14,325 bases of DNA from assembly GCA_039029935.1 (NCBI GenBank), contig JBCCFC010000192.1, positions 1-14,325 on the forward strand. Direction: 5' to 3'. The stretch comes from G039029935 sp039029935 (GTDB taxonomy: Bacteria > Chloroflexota > Anaerolineae > Caldilineales > Caldilineaceae). Position numbers and translations under genes: made by a program. A model generated the notes under the pieces. That model was not told where the DNA came from, ran no database searches, and worked only from the letters and a program-made list of their open reading frames with translations. Positions 14,199-14,325 of this stretch are shown here, piece after piece. Position 1 is the first letter of the stretch. Every line of letters starts with the position of its first letter.

Positions 14199-14325
14199 TG
14201 GTGTTTCTCGCAGTTTTGTTGATAAGTCGGGACTCAGATGCAAGGTCATCTGTGCGATAGATTTGTCACCCTGAACTGTATTACTTGTGAAAGCCGTCGT
14301 GGTAGCTGCGCACCCAGTTAAAAAA
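14199..14325. other. upstream region of the rraA-like gene
   Basis: The right edge of the window holds the leader of the minus-strand rraA-like gene. I see no convincing promoter, RNA gene or additional coding sequence. A possible 17-residue N-terminal extension of the aldolase frame lies at 14199-14249. Confidence 0.4.

Overview
The window is bacterial, about 52% GC by eye, and most likely comes from a Chloroflexota-type genome (Anaerolineae/Caldilineae-like). That placement is an inference. It rests on the Tat-type lipoprotein solute-binding protein, the carbohydrate ABC/TIM-barrel gene set, a DUF3179 lipoprotein, and simple 7-, 8- and 14-nt repeats between genes; no rRNA or marker gene confirms it. 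UGA is an ordinary stop here, since the genes ending at 1899 and 8802 both use it.

Layout. (1) 91-3692 (+): two translationally coupled half-transporters forming a heterodimeric ABC exporter with one canonical and one degenerate ATP site. (2) 3742-4317 (-): an unrecognised 191-residue protein, convergent with the exporter across a hairpin. (3) 4318-4573: a dense regulatory region with a sigma70-like promoter whose spacer is filled by a 20-bp palindrome, a second palindrome, and three helically spaced direct repeats. (4) 4574-11923 (+): a sugar uptake and catabolism cluster made of a solute-binding lipoprotein, two permeases, a D-tagatose 3-epimerase-like enzyme, an ACMSD-like amidohydrolase, a second sugar isomerase/epimerase and a Gfo/Idh/MocA oxidoreductase. 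No ATPase subunit is present. (5) 11949-14198 (-): a DUF3179 lipoprotein and, upstream of it, an RraA-like aldolase, separated by a large symmetric repeat and a strong terminator.

The most striking observation is in the DUF3179 gene. Its frame is open from 13073 to 11949 except for a single TGA at 12660-12662. That TGA sits exactly where the family has the first cysteine of its CPxC motif, giving U-P-I-C. A perfect 8-bp hairpin (one G-U pair) with a GUU loop follows, with its apical loop about 21 nt after the UGA, as expected of a bacterial SECIS element. The gene is therefore annotated as one candidate selenoprotein, not as two ORFs or a pseudogene. In the same mRNA the Shine-Dalgarno sequence lies in the loop, and the AUG in the stem, of a 7-bp hairpin.

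The intergenic repeats are also notable. Repeats of one family (GTCGGTA / ACTGACC units) follow both the solute-binding gene and the rraA-like gene. In each case they are oriented so that the transcript, but not its complement, folds into a long G-U-tolerant hairpin. A 14-nt tandem repeat supplies the ribosome-binding site and nearly the start codon of the epimerase gene.
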